Part shown: positions 49,995 through 60,475 of the stretch, piece after piece | Layout: every line of letters begins with the position of its first letter | Numbering within the stretch: position 1 is the first letter of the stretch | Assembly (NCBI GenBank): GCA_964386865.1 | Contig: CAYLUN010000015.1 | Span: 1-64,000 of the forward strand | DNA: 64,000 bases | Source of the DNA: CAYLUN01 sp964386865 | GTDB lineage: Bacteria; Verrucomicrobiota; Kiritimatiellia; RFP12; UBA1067 | Direction of reading: 5' to 3' | The notes under the pieces: model-generated | The model's input: the letters and a program-made list of their open reading frames with translations, nothing else | Databases searched by the model: none | What the model was told of the DNA's origin: nothing | Made by a program: the position numbers and the translations under genes

Positions 49995-52900
49995 ATGAGA
50001 CAGAACAGATTGTGCCTTCCGCCGGCGGTTCTCGCCGCAACCGTTCTTTCAATCGGCGCCTCCGTCGCCTACGCCGCCAGCGGCGCGTGGAGCGGCGCCG
50101 CAGACGCGGCGTGGATCAACGACGCCAACTGGAGCGCCGCGCCTTATCCTAGCGGCGCGGACACCGCGTCCTTCACCAACGCCGGCAGCGGCAACACGAC
50201 GATCGACGTGTCTGGCCTCGTCAACATCAAGACGATCACGTTCGACAACGCTGGCGTAGCTCCGTATACGATCGGCAGCGGCGGCCCCGGCGCCCAGACG
50301 CTGGTGATGACGAACGCCGGGCTTTTCCAAGTCACGAGCACGTCCTGGAACGACCAGCTCTTCAATGCGGCCATCCAACTCGGCATGGATCGCGCCGGCT
50401 CCGGCTATTCGCTCCGCAACGACAGCACGCTCCATGCGCTGACCGTCGCTGGCGCCATCGCGCCCGCCACGAGCGGCGGCACGGCAGGCGGCAAGTCCCT
50501 CGCGATCCTCGGCACCGGCAACGTCGCACTCACCGGCGGCATCAACCGGGGCGGCGCGAGCGCCATCACCGTCACCAACGCGCTGACCGCCGGCACGTTG
50601 ACGCTCAGCGGCGTCTCGAACGGCGTCACCACGCTCTACCTGACCGGCAACGCGAACAATAGCGTCGCCGTCGGAGGCGGCGGGCTCTTCCTGAACAACG
50701 TCGGCGCGGTGACGCTATACTCGACGCAGGGCGGCACGCTCGACGGTTCCGGCAAGATTTGGATGAGCACCTTGAACGGACAGGAGGGCTACAACTACGC
50801 CGACTGTTACGTGGCAGGCGGCAAGACGCTGGTGATCAACAACGAGATCACCGGGCTGGGCGGCTTCGAGGTCTGGAGCGGCACGGGCACCTTCGTGTTC
50901 AACGGCCTGAACACCTTTGCGGGGCACCTGAACATCGGCGCGGCGGGCGCCGTCAGCGTCGCCACGATCGGCAACCGCGGCTCCGCGAGCAACGTCGGCA
51001 AAGGCACCAAGATCCGCTTCGGCAGCGGCGGCTCCAAGCTGATCTACACCGGCGCCGGCGAAACCACCGACCGCATCATCGACCTGAACGCCAGCGGCGT
51101 CATCGACCAGTCCGGCTCCGGGACGCTCGCATTCAGCGCCCCGCCCATTTTCACCGCAACCGCAGCAGCCACGCTCACGCTTCAAGGCTCTGCTGCGGGC
51201 GCGGGCGAACTCTCCGGCATCGTCTCCAACGGCACCGCCGGCATCGCGCTCACCAAGGCCGGCACCGGCACCTGGACCCTCTCCGGCGCCAACCGCCTGA
51301 CCGGCAACGTCACGGTCAGCGGAGGCACGCTGCGGCTCGCCGGCGCCGCTGGCGCGCTCGCCTTCGCGACCAATTACTTCGTCAGCGCCAACGCGGTCTT
51401 GCTGCTCGAGAACGCGGCCGCGGCGAACAACTCTGACCGCCTGCGCAACGCCAGCCCGGTCACGCTCAGCGGCGGCACGCTTGCTTTCTCGAACGACGGC
51501 AGCAGCGCAAGCTTCAGCGAAACCGCAGGCGCGTTGGTCGTCAACTCCGGCGCCGCCACCGTTTCCTCTTCGCAGGCTGTTAGCGGCCAGACCTCCTCTC
51601 TGACGTTCTCCTCCCTCTCCCGCAACGGTACGGCCACCATCGACTTCGCCGGCTCCGGCCTCGGCGCGAGCGACCGCAACCGCATCTTCATCACCGGCCA
51701 GCCCAACGGCGTTATCGGCCCGTGGGCGACCGTCAACGGCACCGACTTCGCGGCTTACGACAGCGCGCTGGGCGTCGTTCCCGCCGGAACGTCCGGCAAG
51801 TACGTGGACATTGCGGCCCGAGCGCCCTCGACGATCACCCACGACCCGGCCTCGTCCGTCCGCATCAACACCGCCGGCGTCGACGGCCCTATCGCCTTGG
51901 GCAGCGCAACCACCGCCATCAGCACCCTGCTGCAAAACACCGCGACTGACGCCACCGTCGACACCGCCTCCAAGGCCTTCCAGGTCGACAACATCGTGAT
52001 CCCCGCGACGAAGGCCGCCGTCACCGTCGGCGCAGCCGCCAACGACGGCTCGCTCGCGCCCGCCACCTCCGGCGGCGGCCTGCTGCTGGTCAACGAGAGC
52101 GCCGCGTCACTCACGGTCAAGGCGTCGATCGCCGACAACGGCGCAGCCGCCTCGCTGACGGCCTACGGCAGCGGCAAGGTCGTGCTCGCAGGCTCCAACA
52201 CTTTCTCGGGCACGGCCGCCTCCTCCGGCGCCGCGCTGGCCCTCGCCAACACCCATGCTCTCCAGAACAGCACGCTCGCTTCGGCCGCGACCTTCGACGC
52301 CTCGGTGGCCAGCCATGAATTTCTGCTCGGCGGCCTTTCGGGCTCGTTCAACCTCGCACTCGCAGACGACGACGCCTCGCCCAACCCAGTGGCGCTCACG
52401 GTCGGCAACAACGGGGCGAACACGACGGCCAGCGGCGTTCTGAGCGGCAGCGGATCGCTGACAAAGAGCGGCCCTGGCACCCTCACGCTCTCCGGCGCCA
52501 ACACCTACAGCGGCGGCACAACGGTTTCCGGCGGCACGCTGACCGCCGCCTCCGCCGGCGCCCTCGGCACCGGCGCAGTCATCGACGACGCCACACTCAA
52601 CCTGACGGCCGCCAACGTCACCTACTCGGGGCTCTCCACCGCCCTGAGCGGCACCGGCACGGTGAACGTCACGCTGGGAGCCACCACCACGACGGCCTAC
52701 CTCAACGGCGACTGCTCCGCCTTCACCGGCGTCTGGAACATCGGCATGGCCGGCTCGGGCGGCAAGATCCAGATGAACGGCGCGGACAACCCTGCGGCCC
52801 TCTACAACGTGCTCTCCAACGGCACGCTCTGGTGCAACGGAACAGCCAGCCACGCGGCGGGGCTCCGCCTCTTCGGCGGCAACAACGGCGAATCCTACGG

Positions 52901-55900
52901 CCAGCTCCGGCTCGAAGACGCGGCCGTCTGGGCCGGCCCCGTCGCGCTCGCCGGCGACAGCACCGACTCCAACGACGGCTTTTTCGGCGGCACTTCGGGA
53001 ACCGGCGTCGTCAGCGGCGTAGTCAGCGACCTGAACGGCGCACATGCGGTAGCCCGGGTCGGCGCTAACGGGCGCACCTACCTGACCTGCCCCACGAACA
53101 CGTACGCGGGCGCCACCTGGGTCAGGTCCGGCTCGCTCGGCGCCTACACCCTGCGCAACGTCGGGCAGGCCTCCTCGCTCGGACAGCCCCCCGACGCGGC
53201 CGCCGGCACGATCAAGATCAGCAACGGCGGAACGCCCGCCCGCCTCACGTACACAGGCACAGGCGACACATCCGACCGCATCATCGACCTCGCGGGCACC
53301 ACAGGCGAAGCCTTCCTGGAGCAGGCCGGCAGCGGGACGCTCACCCTGACCAGCGGCCTCGGCCTCTCCGGCGCGGGCAGCAAGAACCTGAACCTGGAAG
53401 GCTGGACCGACAGCGTCGGCGAGTTCGCCGGCGTGATCAGCAACACCGCGTCCGGCACCCTCAAGAGCCTGACCAAGCAGGGCTCAGGAACGTGGGTCCT
53501 CTCGGCCGAGAACACGTACACCGGGACAACCATCGTCACCACCGGCAAGCTGGTCGCCGCGCATCCCAAGGCGCTCGGCTCCGGCCCCGTCAACTTCCCC
53601 GGAGCCAGCACCGCCACGTTGGAACTCTCGAATAGCGGCGCCGGCGAGCGGCCCTATTTCCTCCTCATGAACGCCGGCGCCGTCGGCACGTTCATGGTCG
53701 GCAGCGGCGGCAGCTCCGAAGGCATCAACCACACGCTGGGCGACAGCCAGCTGAGCACGGTCACGCTTCAGGTGCGGCGCTCCGCCGAAATCACAAGCGG
53801 CTCGCCCGCTCTCACGATGCCCACCGTCAACCTCAGCTCGGGATCGGCAGGCACCACCACGCTGTCGCCGCTCGACGCTGACTTGCACATCGGCTCCGTT
53901 GCCATCCTGCTCAACAGCAACGCCAAGACGCTCAAACTTGACGGCACCAACGCCTTCAGCTCGGTCGACGGCAGCATCAGCAACGGCATCAACACGCTCA
54001 CGGTGCTGAAAGACAACGCCAGCGTCTGGACGCTCTTCGGCTCCAACTCCTACAGCGGCGCCACCACGGTCAACGGCGGCACCCTCGTACACAAGGGCCA
54101 GCACACCGGCGGCGGCGCCACCACGATCGGCACCAATGCGCTCTACGTGATGGCCGGGCTCCACAGCGGCGGCGGCGCGGTTGCCGTCAACGGAGGCGCG
54201 CTCGAGATCACCGGAACGAGCGGCGCGGTCACCGCCGCCAGCGGCATCACCGTCTCGCAGAACGGCACGCTCACGCTCGCAAACAGCGCCGACTCCAACC
54301 GCGCCGACCGCCTCGGCGACACGGTGCCGGTCACCCTCGCCGGCGGCAGTATCCGCTTCAGCCACCCGGCCGACGCGGCCAGCTACGCCGAGACGCTGGG
54401 CACGCTCGCGCTGGCGATCGGCAGCAACACCGTCGCCTCGTCACAGGCCGCCGAAGGCCAAACCTCCGCGCTGACCCTCGCGGCGCTCTCGCCCCTCGGC
54501 GGCTCCGTCGACTTCGTGGGAACCGACCTCGGCCTAGACGCCCGCAACCAGGTGCTCGTCACCGCGCCGCCCGTGTTGAGCGGCGGTATTATCGGCCCTT
54601 GGGCAACCGTGAACGGCGGCAGCTACGCCACCTATGGCGCGTTCGGCGTCACGGCCGCAACAGTGATTTATACCGATATCGCCGCCAGAGGCCCCGGCTC
54701 GGTCATTCCGGACGACGCCGAGGCCCACGCCCGCATCGTGGCCGACGGCGTCGCGGGCGACATCACCCTGGCGGCCGACGTGACGAACAGGGTCAGCACG
54801 CTTAAGCAGACAAACGTAACCGTCCCGGCCACGGTCTCCCTGACGGACAAAGCCCTCTTGACGTCCGGCCTGCAGATCGCCTCCGACGGCGCAGCCCTCA
54901 CGGTCGGTTCCGCAGCAGACGACGGCGCGCTGGCCACGCTGACCCCCGGAGGAACCTTGTCGCTCATCAACCAGTCCACCAATGCCTTGACCGTCAACGC
55001 GGCGGTCGCGGACAACGCGGGCACCACGCTCTTCAAGGACGGTGCCGGCGCCGTCGTGCTCGAAGGCACGGCCTCCCACACCGGCCCGACCGCGATCAAC
55101 GGAGGCGTGCTGTGCTTCGCTAGCGAACTGCCGCAGGCCCTGCCCGGCACCATCGGCGGCAGCGGCACGCTCGTCAAGGACGGTGCCAGCCTGCTTCACC
55201 TGCTGGCCACCAACACCTACACAGGCCCGACCGCTATCAACGCCGGCACTGTCCGCGCGAACCAGAACGCCACCTTCGGCCTCGCGACCGGCGGCGGCGT
55301 TACCATCGCCGACGGAGCCACGCTCGACATCGGCTGCACGCCCGACGTGGGCGGCACGCGCATTGTTAGCGCCCTCGATTTCGGCGCCAAGCTTTTCACG
55401 GTGCAAGGCAACGGCGTCGGCGGCCAAGGCGCGATCATCAACTCGGCGACCGGCGGACAGCAGAACGCCTTCGAGAAGATCGCGCTCGCCGGGCCCACCC
55501 GCTTCGGCGGCGTTTCGCGCTGGGATATCCGCGGCGGGACCTTCGCGATGAACGGCTACGACCTGACCAAGGTCGGCCCGGGCTCCTTTATGCTTGTCGG
55601 CACCGTCGTGACGCCCGGGGAAGCCAACATCGACGTCGCGTCAGGTACCGTCCGTTTGGAAACCTCGACTACGCTGAACGGCTCCTCCGCCAACACGCTG
55701 ACCATCCGCAGCGGCGCCAAGTTGGAGAGCTACCAGATGGCTACCCCCATCGTGTGGAGCCTCGTCCTCGAGGGGAACTCAACCAACGACGCGGCGTATA
55801 ACAGCACGGCCTCGACCCAGAACCGCTGGAACGGCCCGGTCTCCCTTTTGGGGCCGGTCGCCTTTGGCGGAAACAACAGCGGCTACTACGGCACGCTCGC

Positions 55901-58067
55901 CGGCGACATCACGGGCAGCGGCCCAGTCACCAAGTACGGCACCTCGACCATCACGTTCGCGGGCACGAACAACACCTACACCGGCGCCACGCGCATCTTC
56001 GAGGGAACGCTGGCCGTGCCGGCCCTTCGCAACGTGGGCGAGCCCAGCCCGCTGGGCCAGCCGGCCAATGCCGTCGACGGCACGATCAGCCTCGGAAACG
56101 GCACAACCGCCGGCACGCTGCTCTACACCGGTGCGGGCGACACCACCGACCGCATCATCGATCTCGCGGGAACCACCGGCGGCGCGGTCCTCAACCAGTC
56201 GGGAACCGGCCCGCTCAGGCTCACGAGCAACTTCAGCTACTCGGGCGTGGGCAACAAGACCGTCACCCTGCGCGGCGTCTCAGCCGCGCTGTGCGAGCTG
56301 GCAATCCCGCTCGTCAATGGCGGCGTGGGCAGCACCAACACGCTGACCAAGCAAGACGGGGGAACCTGGCTGCTCTCGGCCAACAACGGGTTCACCGGCG
56401 CCATGAACGTCAACGGCGGCACGCTGCTGGTCTCCGGAACCAACACGCAGGGCGCGGGCAACATCGTGGTCGGCAACCTGGCCAGTTCCAACGCCGTGCT
56501 GCGCCTCCTGCCCAGCGCGAACATCACCGGCACCGGCGGGTTCTACATCGGCAACGCCGCCAACTCCGCTGCCGCCGTCTACCTGACGGGCGGCGTGGTC
56601 GCCCGAACCCCCAGCGCAGGCGACTCGAACTTCGGGCTGGGACTGGGAGGCGGCACGTACGGCTACTTCAACATGAGCGACGGTACGGTCACGAACGCCC
56701 GGCTGAACTTGGGCGGAACCGCGACGGCCATCGGCATGGGTCTCGCCCGCATCACGAGCGGCTCGCTGCGCTTCTCTGAGTACCTCCTGCTGGCCCGCAC
56801 GAATGGCTGCGTCGGCGTCCTGACCCTCGATGGAGGCACGCTCAACCGCTCGAATGCGACGGCCAACATATCGATCGCTCACAGCGGCGGGCGCGGCGAG
56901 CTTAACCTCACGGGCGGCGTGATCGACAACACCGGCCGCGCCGTGGCTATCCGCCAGAACAACATGGGGTCTGGCAGCACGGGCGTCGTCAACATCTGCG
57001 CGGGCTCGCTTACGCTCAACGCCTTCCAAAACACCGCCGGCACGGCCTGGCTGAACTTCAACGGCGGCACCCTCCGCGCCGCAACAGCCTCAACGGCCTT
57101 CATTCCCGGCACGCTGACGCGCGTGACCGTCAACGGCCAATTCGGCTCGTATGCGGGCGGCGCGACCATCGACACCGCCGGCAAGAATGTCACCGTGGCA
57201 GCCCCGCTCCAAGCCCCCGCTGGCAACGGTGTCGCCAGCATCGTTCTCGCGACGCAAGGCTCAGGCTACATCGGCGAGCCTTACGTCGCGATCGCCGGTG
57301 GCGGCGGCGAAGGCGCCACGGCCGTGGCGAACATGACCGACGACGGCACGGGCAAAGGCACGCTCAAGGTCGCCAGCGTCACGGTCACCACGCCGGGCTG
57401 GAACTACGCCGGCGCGCCCTACGTGGCCTTCAGCGGCGGCGGCGCCGGAGCCGTACAGGCCACCGCCAGCGGCGTCACGCTCGCGGCCAACACCAGCGGC
57501 GGGCTCACGAAGACCGGCGAAGGCGTCCTCACCCTTTCGGCGGCCAACACCTACAGCGGCATGACCACGATCAGCAACGGCACGCTCCGCCTCGGCCTGG
57601 CCAACGCCCTGCCGCCCAACGCGCCCGTGACCCTCGTGGGCGGCACCTACGACCTCGGCGGGTTCGACGTGACCAACACGCTGACCTACCTCAGCGGTGC
57701 GATCACCAACGGCACGTTCCGCATGGACCTCTCTCCCGCAGGCGAAGGAACCGTCGGCGAGCAAGGCGTCACGGCCCAAGCAGGCGCCACCATTCAGGGC
57801 ACCTACTACGCCGACGTGACGCCTGACGGATCGAGCGACCTCGTGACCGTAACAGGCGGCATCGACCTCGGCGGCCTGACGCTCCAGCTCGTCGACCCGG
57901 ACGCCCTTGACCGCCGCAAGCAGTATACGGTGATGTCTGTCACGGGCGCTCGCACGGGAACCTTCGCCTCGACGAACCTGCCCGACAGCCGGTGGCACGT
58001 CTACTACCTGGCCGACGGAACAGTCAAGATCGCGTTCTCTGACGGCACCGTGCTGAAGATCAAATAG
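49995..58067 (+). CDS. Giant autotransporter-associated beta-strand repeat protein
   Basis: ATG at 49995 (GAGGT upstream) gives 2690 residues with a signal peptide ending near VAYAA (residue 29). The protein contains at least nine repeats of the type LTKSGPGTLTLSGANTYSGG-TTVSGGTL (near residues 420, 816, 1157, 1340, 1680, 1725, 1980, 2116 and 2503). Three longer units around TGAGDTTDRIIDLAGTTG (near 355, 1090 and 2050) also occur. It ends with a short conserved domain (YTVMSVTGARTGTFASTNLP) but has no C-terminal beta-barrel translocator. It should form a long beta-solenoid on or outside the surface. A paralogue begins at 63326. Confidence 0.92.
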   Translation: MRQNRLCLPPAVLAATVLSIGASVAYAASGAWSGAADAAWINDANWSAAPYPSGADTASFTNAGSGNTTIDVSGLVNIKTITFDNAGVAPYTIGSGGPGAQTLVMTNAGLFQVTSTSWNDQLFNAAIQLGMDRAGSGYSLRNDSTLHALTVAGAIAPATSGGTAGGKSLAILGTGNVALTGGINRGGASAITVTNALTAGTLTLSGVSNGVTTLYLTGNANNSVAVGGGGLFLNNVGAVTLYSTQGGTLDGSGKIWMSTLNGQEGYNYADCYVAGGKTLVINNEITGLGGFEVWSGTGTFVFNGLNTFAGHLNIGAAGAVSVATIGNRGSASNVGKGTKIRFGSGGSKLIYTGAGETTDRIIDLNASGVIDQSGSGTLAFSAPPIFTATAAATLTLQGSAAGAGELSGIVSNGTAGIALTKAGTGTWTLSGANRLTGNVTVSGGTLRLAGAAGALAFATNYFVSANAVLLLENAAAANNSDRLRNASPVTLSGGTLAFSNDGSSASFSETAGALVVNSGAATVSSSQAVSGQTSSLTFSSLSRNGTATIDFAGSGLGASDRNRIFITGQPNGVIGPWATVNGTDFAAYDSALGVVPAGTSGKYVDIAARAPSTITHDPASSVRINTAGVDGPIALGSATTAISTLLQNTATDATVDTASKAFQVDNIVIPATKAAVTVGAAANDGSLAPATSGGGLLLVNESAASLTVKASIADNGAAASLTAYGSGKVVLAGSNTFSGTAASSGAALALANTHALQNSTLASAATFDASVASHEFLLGGLSGSFNLALADDDASPNPVALTVGNNGANTTASGVLSGSGSLTKSGPGTLTLSGANTYSGGTTVSGGTLTAASAGALGTGAVIDDATLNLTAANVTYSGLSTALSGTGTVNVTLGATTTTAYLNGDCSAFTGVWNIGMAGSGGKIQMNGADNPAALYNVLSNGTLWCNGTASHAAGLRLFGGNNGESYGQLRLEDAAVWAGPVALAGDSTDSNDGFFGGTSGTGVVSGVVSDLNGAHAVARVGANGRTYLTCPTNTYAGATWVRSGSLGAYTLRNVGQASSLGQPPDAAAGTIKISNGGTPARLTYTGTGDTSDRIIDLAGTTGEAFLEQAGSGTLTLTSGLGLSGAGSKNLNLEGWTDSVGEFAGVISNTASGTLKSLTKQGSGTWVLSAENTYTGTTIVTTGKLVAAHPKALGSGPVNFPGASTATLELSNSGAGERPYFLLMNAGAVGTFMVGSGGSSEGINHTLGDSQLSTVTLQVRRSAEITSGSPALTMPTVNLSSGSAGTTTLSPLDADLHIGSVAILLNSNAKTLKLDGTNAFSSVDGSISNGINTLTVLKDNASVWTLFGSNSYSGATTVNGGTLVHKGQHTGGGATTIGTNALYVMAGLHSGGGAVAVNGGALEITGTSGAVTAASGITVSQNGTLTLANSADSNRADRLGDTVPVTLAGGSIRFSHPADAASYAETLGTLALAIGSNTVASSQAAEGQTSALTLAALSPLGGSVDFVGTDLGLDARNQVLVTAPPVLSGGIIGPWATVNGGSYATYGAFGVTAATVIYTDIAARGPGSVIPDDAEAHARIVADGVAGDITLAADVTNRVSTLKQTNVTVPATVSLTDKALLTSGLQIASDGAALTVGSAADDGALATLTPGGTLSLINQSTNALTVNAAVADNAGTTLFKDGAGAVVLEGTASHTGPTAINGGVLCFASELPQALPGTIGGSGTLVKDGASLLHLLATNTYTGPTAINAGTVRANQNATFGLATGGGVTIADGATLDIGCTPDVGGTRIVSALDFGAKLFTVQGNGVGGQGAIINSATGGQQNAFEKIALAGPTRFGGVSRWDIRGGTFAMNGYDLTKVGPGSFMLVGTVVTPGEANIDVASGTVRLETSTTLNGSSANTLTIRSGAKLESYQMATPIVWSLVLEGNSTNDAAYNSTASTQNRWNGPVSLLGPVAFGGNNSGYYGTLAGDITGSGPVTKYGTSTITFAGTNNTYTGATRIFEGTLAVPALRNVGEPSPLGQPANAVDGTISLGNGTTAGTLLYTGAGDTTDRIIDLAGTTGGAVLNQSGTGPLRLTSNFSYSGVGNKTVTLRGVSAALCELAIPLVNGGVGSTNTLTKQDGGTWLLSANNGFTGAMNVNGGTLLVSGTNTQGAGNIVVGNLASSNAVLRLLPSANITGTGGFYIGNAANSAAAVYLTGGVVARTPSAGDSNFGLGLGGGTYGYFNMSDGTVTNARLNLGGTATAIGMGLARITSGSLRFSEYLLLARTNGCVGVLTLDGGTLNRSNATANISIAHSGGRGELNLTGGVIDNTGRAVAIRQNNMGSGSTGVVNICAGSLTLNAFQNTAGTAWLNFNGGTLRAATASTAFIPGTLTRVTVNGQFGSYAGGATIDTAGKNVTVAAPLQAPAGNGVASIVLATQGSGYIGEPYVAIAGGGGEGATAVANMTDDGTGKGTLKVASVTVTTPGWNYAGAPYVAFSGGGAGAVQATASGVTLAANTSGGLTKTGEGVLTLSAANTYSGMTTISNGTLRLGLANALPPNAPVTLVGGTYDLGGFDVTNTLTYLSGAITNGTFRMDLSPAGEGTVGEQGVTAQAGATIQGTYYADVTPDGSSDLVTVTGGIDLGGLTLQLVDPDALDRRKQYTVMSVTGARTGTFASTNLPDSRWHVYYLADGTVKIAFSDGTVLKIK

Positions 58068-58073
58068 CCGCTC

Positions 58074-58108
58074 AAAGGCCGTGCGGAGGGCGCTCCGCAC
58101 GGCCTTTT
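58074..58108 (+). terminator. Terminator after the large repeat-protein gene
   Basis: A perfect 15-bp stem, AAAGGCCGTGCGGAG (58074-58088) with its inverse (58093-58107), has loop GGCG and a short T-tract, starting 6 bp after the stop codon. Confidence 0.92.
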
Positions 58109-58180
58109 CCGGGCATCCACGAGGCCAGAAATACGGGCTCGAATACCGCCCCTCTTCTGTGGTAAGGTAACGGCCCTTTT

Positions 58181-59146
58181 ATGCGTTACCGCCTCCAGCA
58201 CCGCCTCGAATACACCGCCCTGCGCGGGCTTGCCGCCGCCCTGAACCGGCTGCCCTACCGCGCCGCGCTCGGCGTGGCGTGGGGGCTGGCCGGCGTCGTG
58301 TTCCACGTGGCCCGCTTTCGGCGCCGCGAGACCGTCCGGCGCATCCGCGAGGTGTTCGGCCCCGCAATGCCCGCCCGCGATGTGCGGCGCATCGCCTGGC
58401 GCTCCCTGCGCAACATGGCGTTCAACCTGGTCGAGATGATGCGCGCCCCCACCATCGACGTGGCGTGGATCGACCGCCGCGTGCCCGATTTCAAGACCCA
58501 TAGCCCCGCCCTCAAAGCGGTCGTCGAGCAGCACGGCGGCGCGGTCTTTACCGTGCCCCACATGGGCAACTGGGACCTCGCCGGCTGGGCCTGCCACCGC
58601 TACGGCATCCGCATGTTCAGCATCGCCGCCAAGCAGAAGAACCCGCTCGTCAACGCCTGGATCAACCGCCAGCGCGAGTCCGGCATGACGGTCCTCGAGC
58701 GCGGCGGCGGCACCCTCAGGCAGATCGTCAAGCTCCTGCGCACGGGCAGCGTCCTCGCCATCCTGCCCGACGTCCGCATGCCGACCCCGGACATCCGCCT
58801 CCCCTTCCTCGGCGGGACGGCCAACTTCGGCCGCGGCATGGCTATGTTCGCGATCACGGCCCAAGTCCCCATCGTCCTCGCCGTCTTCCGCCGCGAAGGC
58901 TGGGCACGCCACCGCTTCGAGTGCCAGCCCCCGCTCCTGCCCGACCCCTCGCTGAACAAAGACGAGGACGCGCGCCGCCTCACCGCCGCGATCACCGCGC
59001 AGGTCGACGCCGCCATCCGCCAGAACCCCGAGCAGTGGTTCTGGTACAACAAGCGCTGGGTGCTCACCCCAGTCCGCGAAGCCGCGCGGGCGGCCGCCCC
59101 CGGCAAGCCGCCATCCGACGATTTGAAAGGAACAACACAGCCATGA
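58181..59146 (+). CDS. LpxL/HtrB-family lipid A acyltransferase
   Basis: This 321-residue membrane-associated protein has the late lipid A acyltransferase signature HMGNWD (His127 to Asp132), preceded by a hydrophobic N-terminal helix (about 28-45). The AILPDVRMPTPDIRLPFLGG and NPEQWFWYNKRW segments are conserved in the family. It would add a secondary acyl chain to lipid A, complementing lpxA and the LPS export permease in this window. Its stop overlaps the dapL start (ATGA), so envelope lipid and peptidoglycan precursor synthesis are translationally coupled here. Confidence 0.92.
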   Translation: MRYRLQHRLEYTALRGLAAALNRLPYRAALGVAWGLAGVVFHVARFRRRETVRRIREVFGPAMPARDVRRIAWRSLRNMAFNLVEMMRAPTIDVAWIDRRVPDFKTHSPALKAVVEQHGGAVFTVPHMGNWDLAGWACHRYGIRMFSIAAKQKNPLVNAWINRQRESGMTVLERGGGTLRQIVKLLRTGSVLAILPDVRMPTPDIRLPFLGGTANFGRGMAMFAITAQVPIVLAVFRREGWARHRFECQPPLLPDPSLNKDEDARRLTAAITAQVDAAIRQNPEQWFWYNKRWVLTPVREAARAAAPGKPPSDDLKGTTQP

Positions 59147-60366
59147 TACGAATCAACGAGAACTACGCCAAGCTCCAGTCCTCCTACCTCTTCTCCGAGA
59201 TCGCCAAGCGCGTCAAGGCCTACCAGGCCGCGAACCCGGACAAGAAGGTCATCCGCCTCGGCATCGGCGACGTGACCGAGCCGCTGCCCCCGGCCTGCAT
59301 CGAAGCCATGCACAAGGCCGTCGACGAAATGGCCTCCCGCTCCACCTTCCGCGGCTACGGCCCGGAGCAGGGCTACGACTTCCTGCGCGAAGCCATCGCC
59401 CAGAACGACTTCCAGTCCCGCGGCGCGCCCATCGAGGCCGACGAGGTCTTCGTGAGCGACGGCGCCAAGTGCGACACCGCCAATATCCAGGAGCTTTTCG
59501 CCGACAAGATCACCATCGCCGTGCCCGACCCGGTCTACCCGGTCTACGTGGACACCAACGTCATGGCGGGGCGCACCGGCAAGAACACCAAGGGCCGCTA
59601 CAAGGGCCTCGTCTACCTCGAGTGCACCGAGGCCAACGGCTTTGTGCCCGGCCTGCCCGAGCAGCCGGTGGACGTGATCTACCTCTGCTTCCCGAACAAC
59701 CCGACCGGCGCCACCGCCACGCGCGAGCAGCTCGAGGCCTGGGTGCGCTACGCCAGGGAGAACAAGGCGCTGATCCTCTTCGACGCCGCGTATGAGGCCT
59801 TCATCCGCGACCCCGCCCTGCCGCACAGCATCTACGAGATCGAGGGCGCGCGCGACGTGGCCATCGAGTTCCGCAGCTACTCCAAGACCGCCGGCTTCAC
59901 GGGCACGCGCTGCGCCTTCACCGTGGTTCCGAAGTCGCTCATGGGCTACACCAAGAAGGGCGAGGCCGTGCCGCTGCACCCCATGTGGAACCGCCGCCAC
60001 ACCACCAAGTTCAACGGCGTCTCCTACCCCGTCCAGCGCGCCACCGAGGCCGTCTACTCGCCCGCCGGCAAGGAGCAGGCCAAGGCCCTCGTCGACTTCT
60101 ACCTCGGCAACGCCGCGCTCATCCGCAGCACCCTCGCCGACCTCGGCTACTCGCTGACCGGCGGCGACAACAGCCCCTACATCTGGGTGAACGTCGGCAA
60201 GGACTCCTGGAAGTTCTTCGACCGGCTGCTCACCCGCGCGCAGGTGGTCACCACCCCCGGCGCGGGCTTCGGCCGCTGCGGCCAAGGCTTCATCCGCATC
60301 AGCGCCTTCAACAGCCGCGAGAACGTCGAAGAGGCCATGAAGCGCCTGCGCAAAGTCCTGAAATAG
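59143..60366 (+). CDS. dapL: LL-diaminopimelate aminotransferase
   Basis: This PLP enzyme converts tetrahydrodipicolinate directly to LL-diaminopimelate, bypassing the acylated DAP branch; it is known from plants, Chlamydiae and other PVC bacteria. ATG at 59143 overlaps the lpxL-like stop and gives 407 residues, the usual length. It begins with the family opening INENYAKLQSSYLFSEIAKR, has the RLGIGDVTEPLP substrate loop, and CFPNNPTGA. The Schiff-base Lys248 is in SYSKTAGFTGTR and the C-terminal Arg in GQGFIRISAF. An in-frame extension upstream would lie inside the acyltransferase gene and is rejected. Confidence 0.96.
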   Translation: MIRINENYAKLQSSYLFSEIAKRVKAYQAANPDKKVIRLGIGDVTEPLPPACIEAMHKAVDEMASRSTFRGYGPEQGYDFLREAIAQNDFQSRGAPIEADEVFVSDGAKCDTANIQELFADKITIAVPDPVYPVYVDTNVMAGRTGKNTKGRYKGLVYLECTEANGFVPGLPEQPVDVIYLCFPNNPTGATATREQLEAWVRYARENKALILFDAAYEAFIRDPALPHSIYEIEGARDVAIEFRSYSKTAGFTGTRCAFTVVPKSLMGYTKKGEAVPLHPMWNRRHTTKFNGVSYPVQRATEAVYSPAGKEQAKALVDFYLGNAALIRSTLADLGYSLTGGDNSPYIWVNVGKDSWKFFDRLLTRAQVVTTPGAGFGRCGQGFIRISAFNSRENVEEAMKRLRKVLK

Positions 60367-60373
60367 CGGCCCC

Positions 60374-60443
60374 GCATGTTGTACCGGCTTCAGCCGGCAA
60401 GGAAGCCTGGCAGGCATCCGCCTGAAGGCGGTACAACGTACGG
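60374..60443. repeat. Palindromic element, module order A-B
   Basis: Module A (60374-60397, GCATGTTGT then ACCGGCTTCAGCCGG) and module B (60418-60443, CCGCCTGAAGGCGG then TACAACGT) are the modules of the 42050 element in reversed order. The outer arms GTTGTACCG (60378-60386) and CGGTACAAC (60429-60437) pair perfectly, closing a structure with two inner hairpins. It starts 7 bp after dapL. Confidence 0.88.
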
Positions 60444-60475
60444 CCGAGACGGTCAATCGGCGACAGAACAAACGC

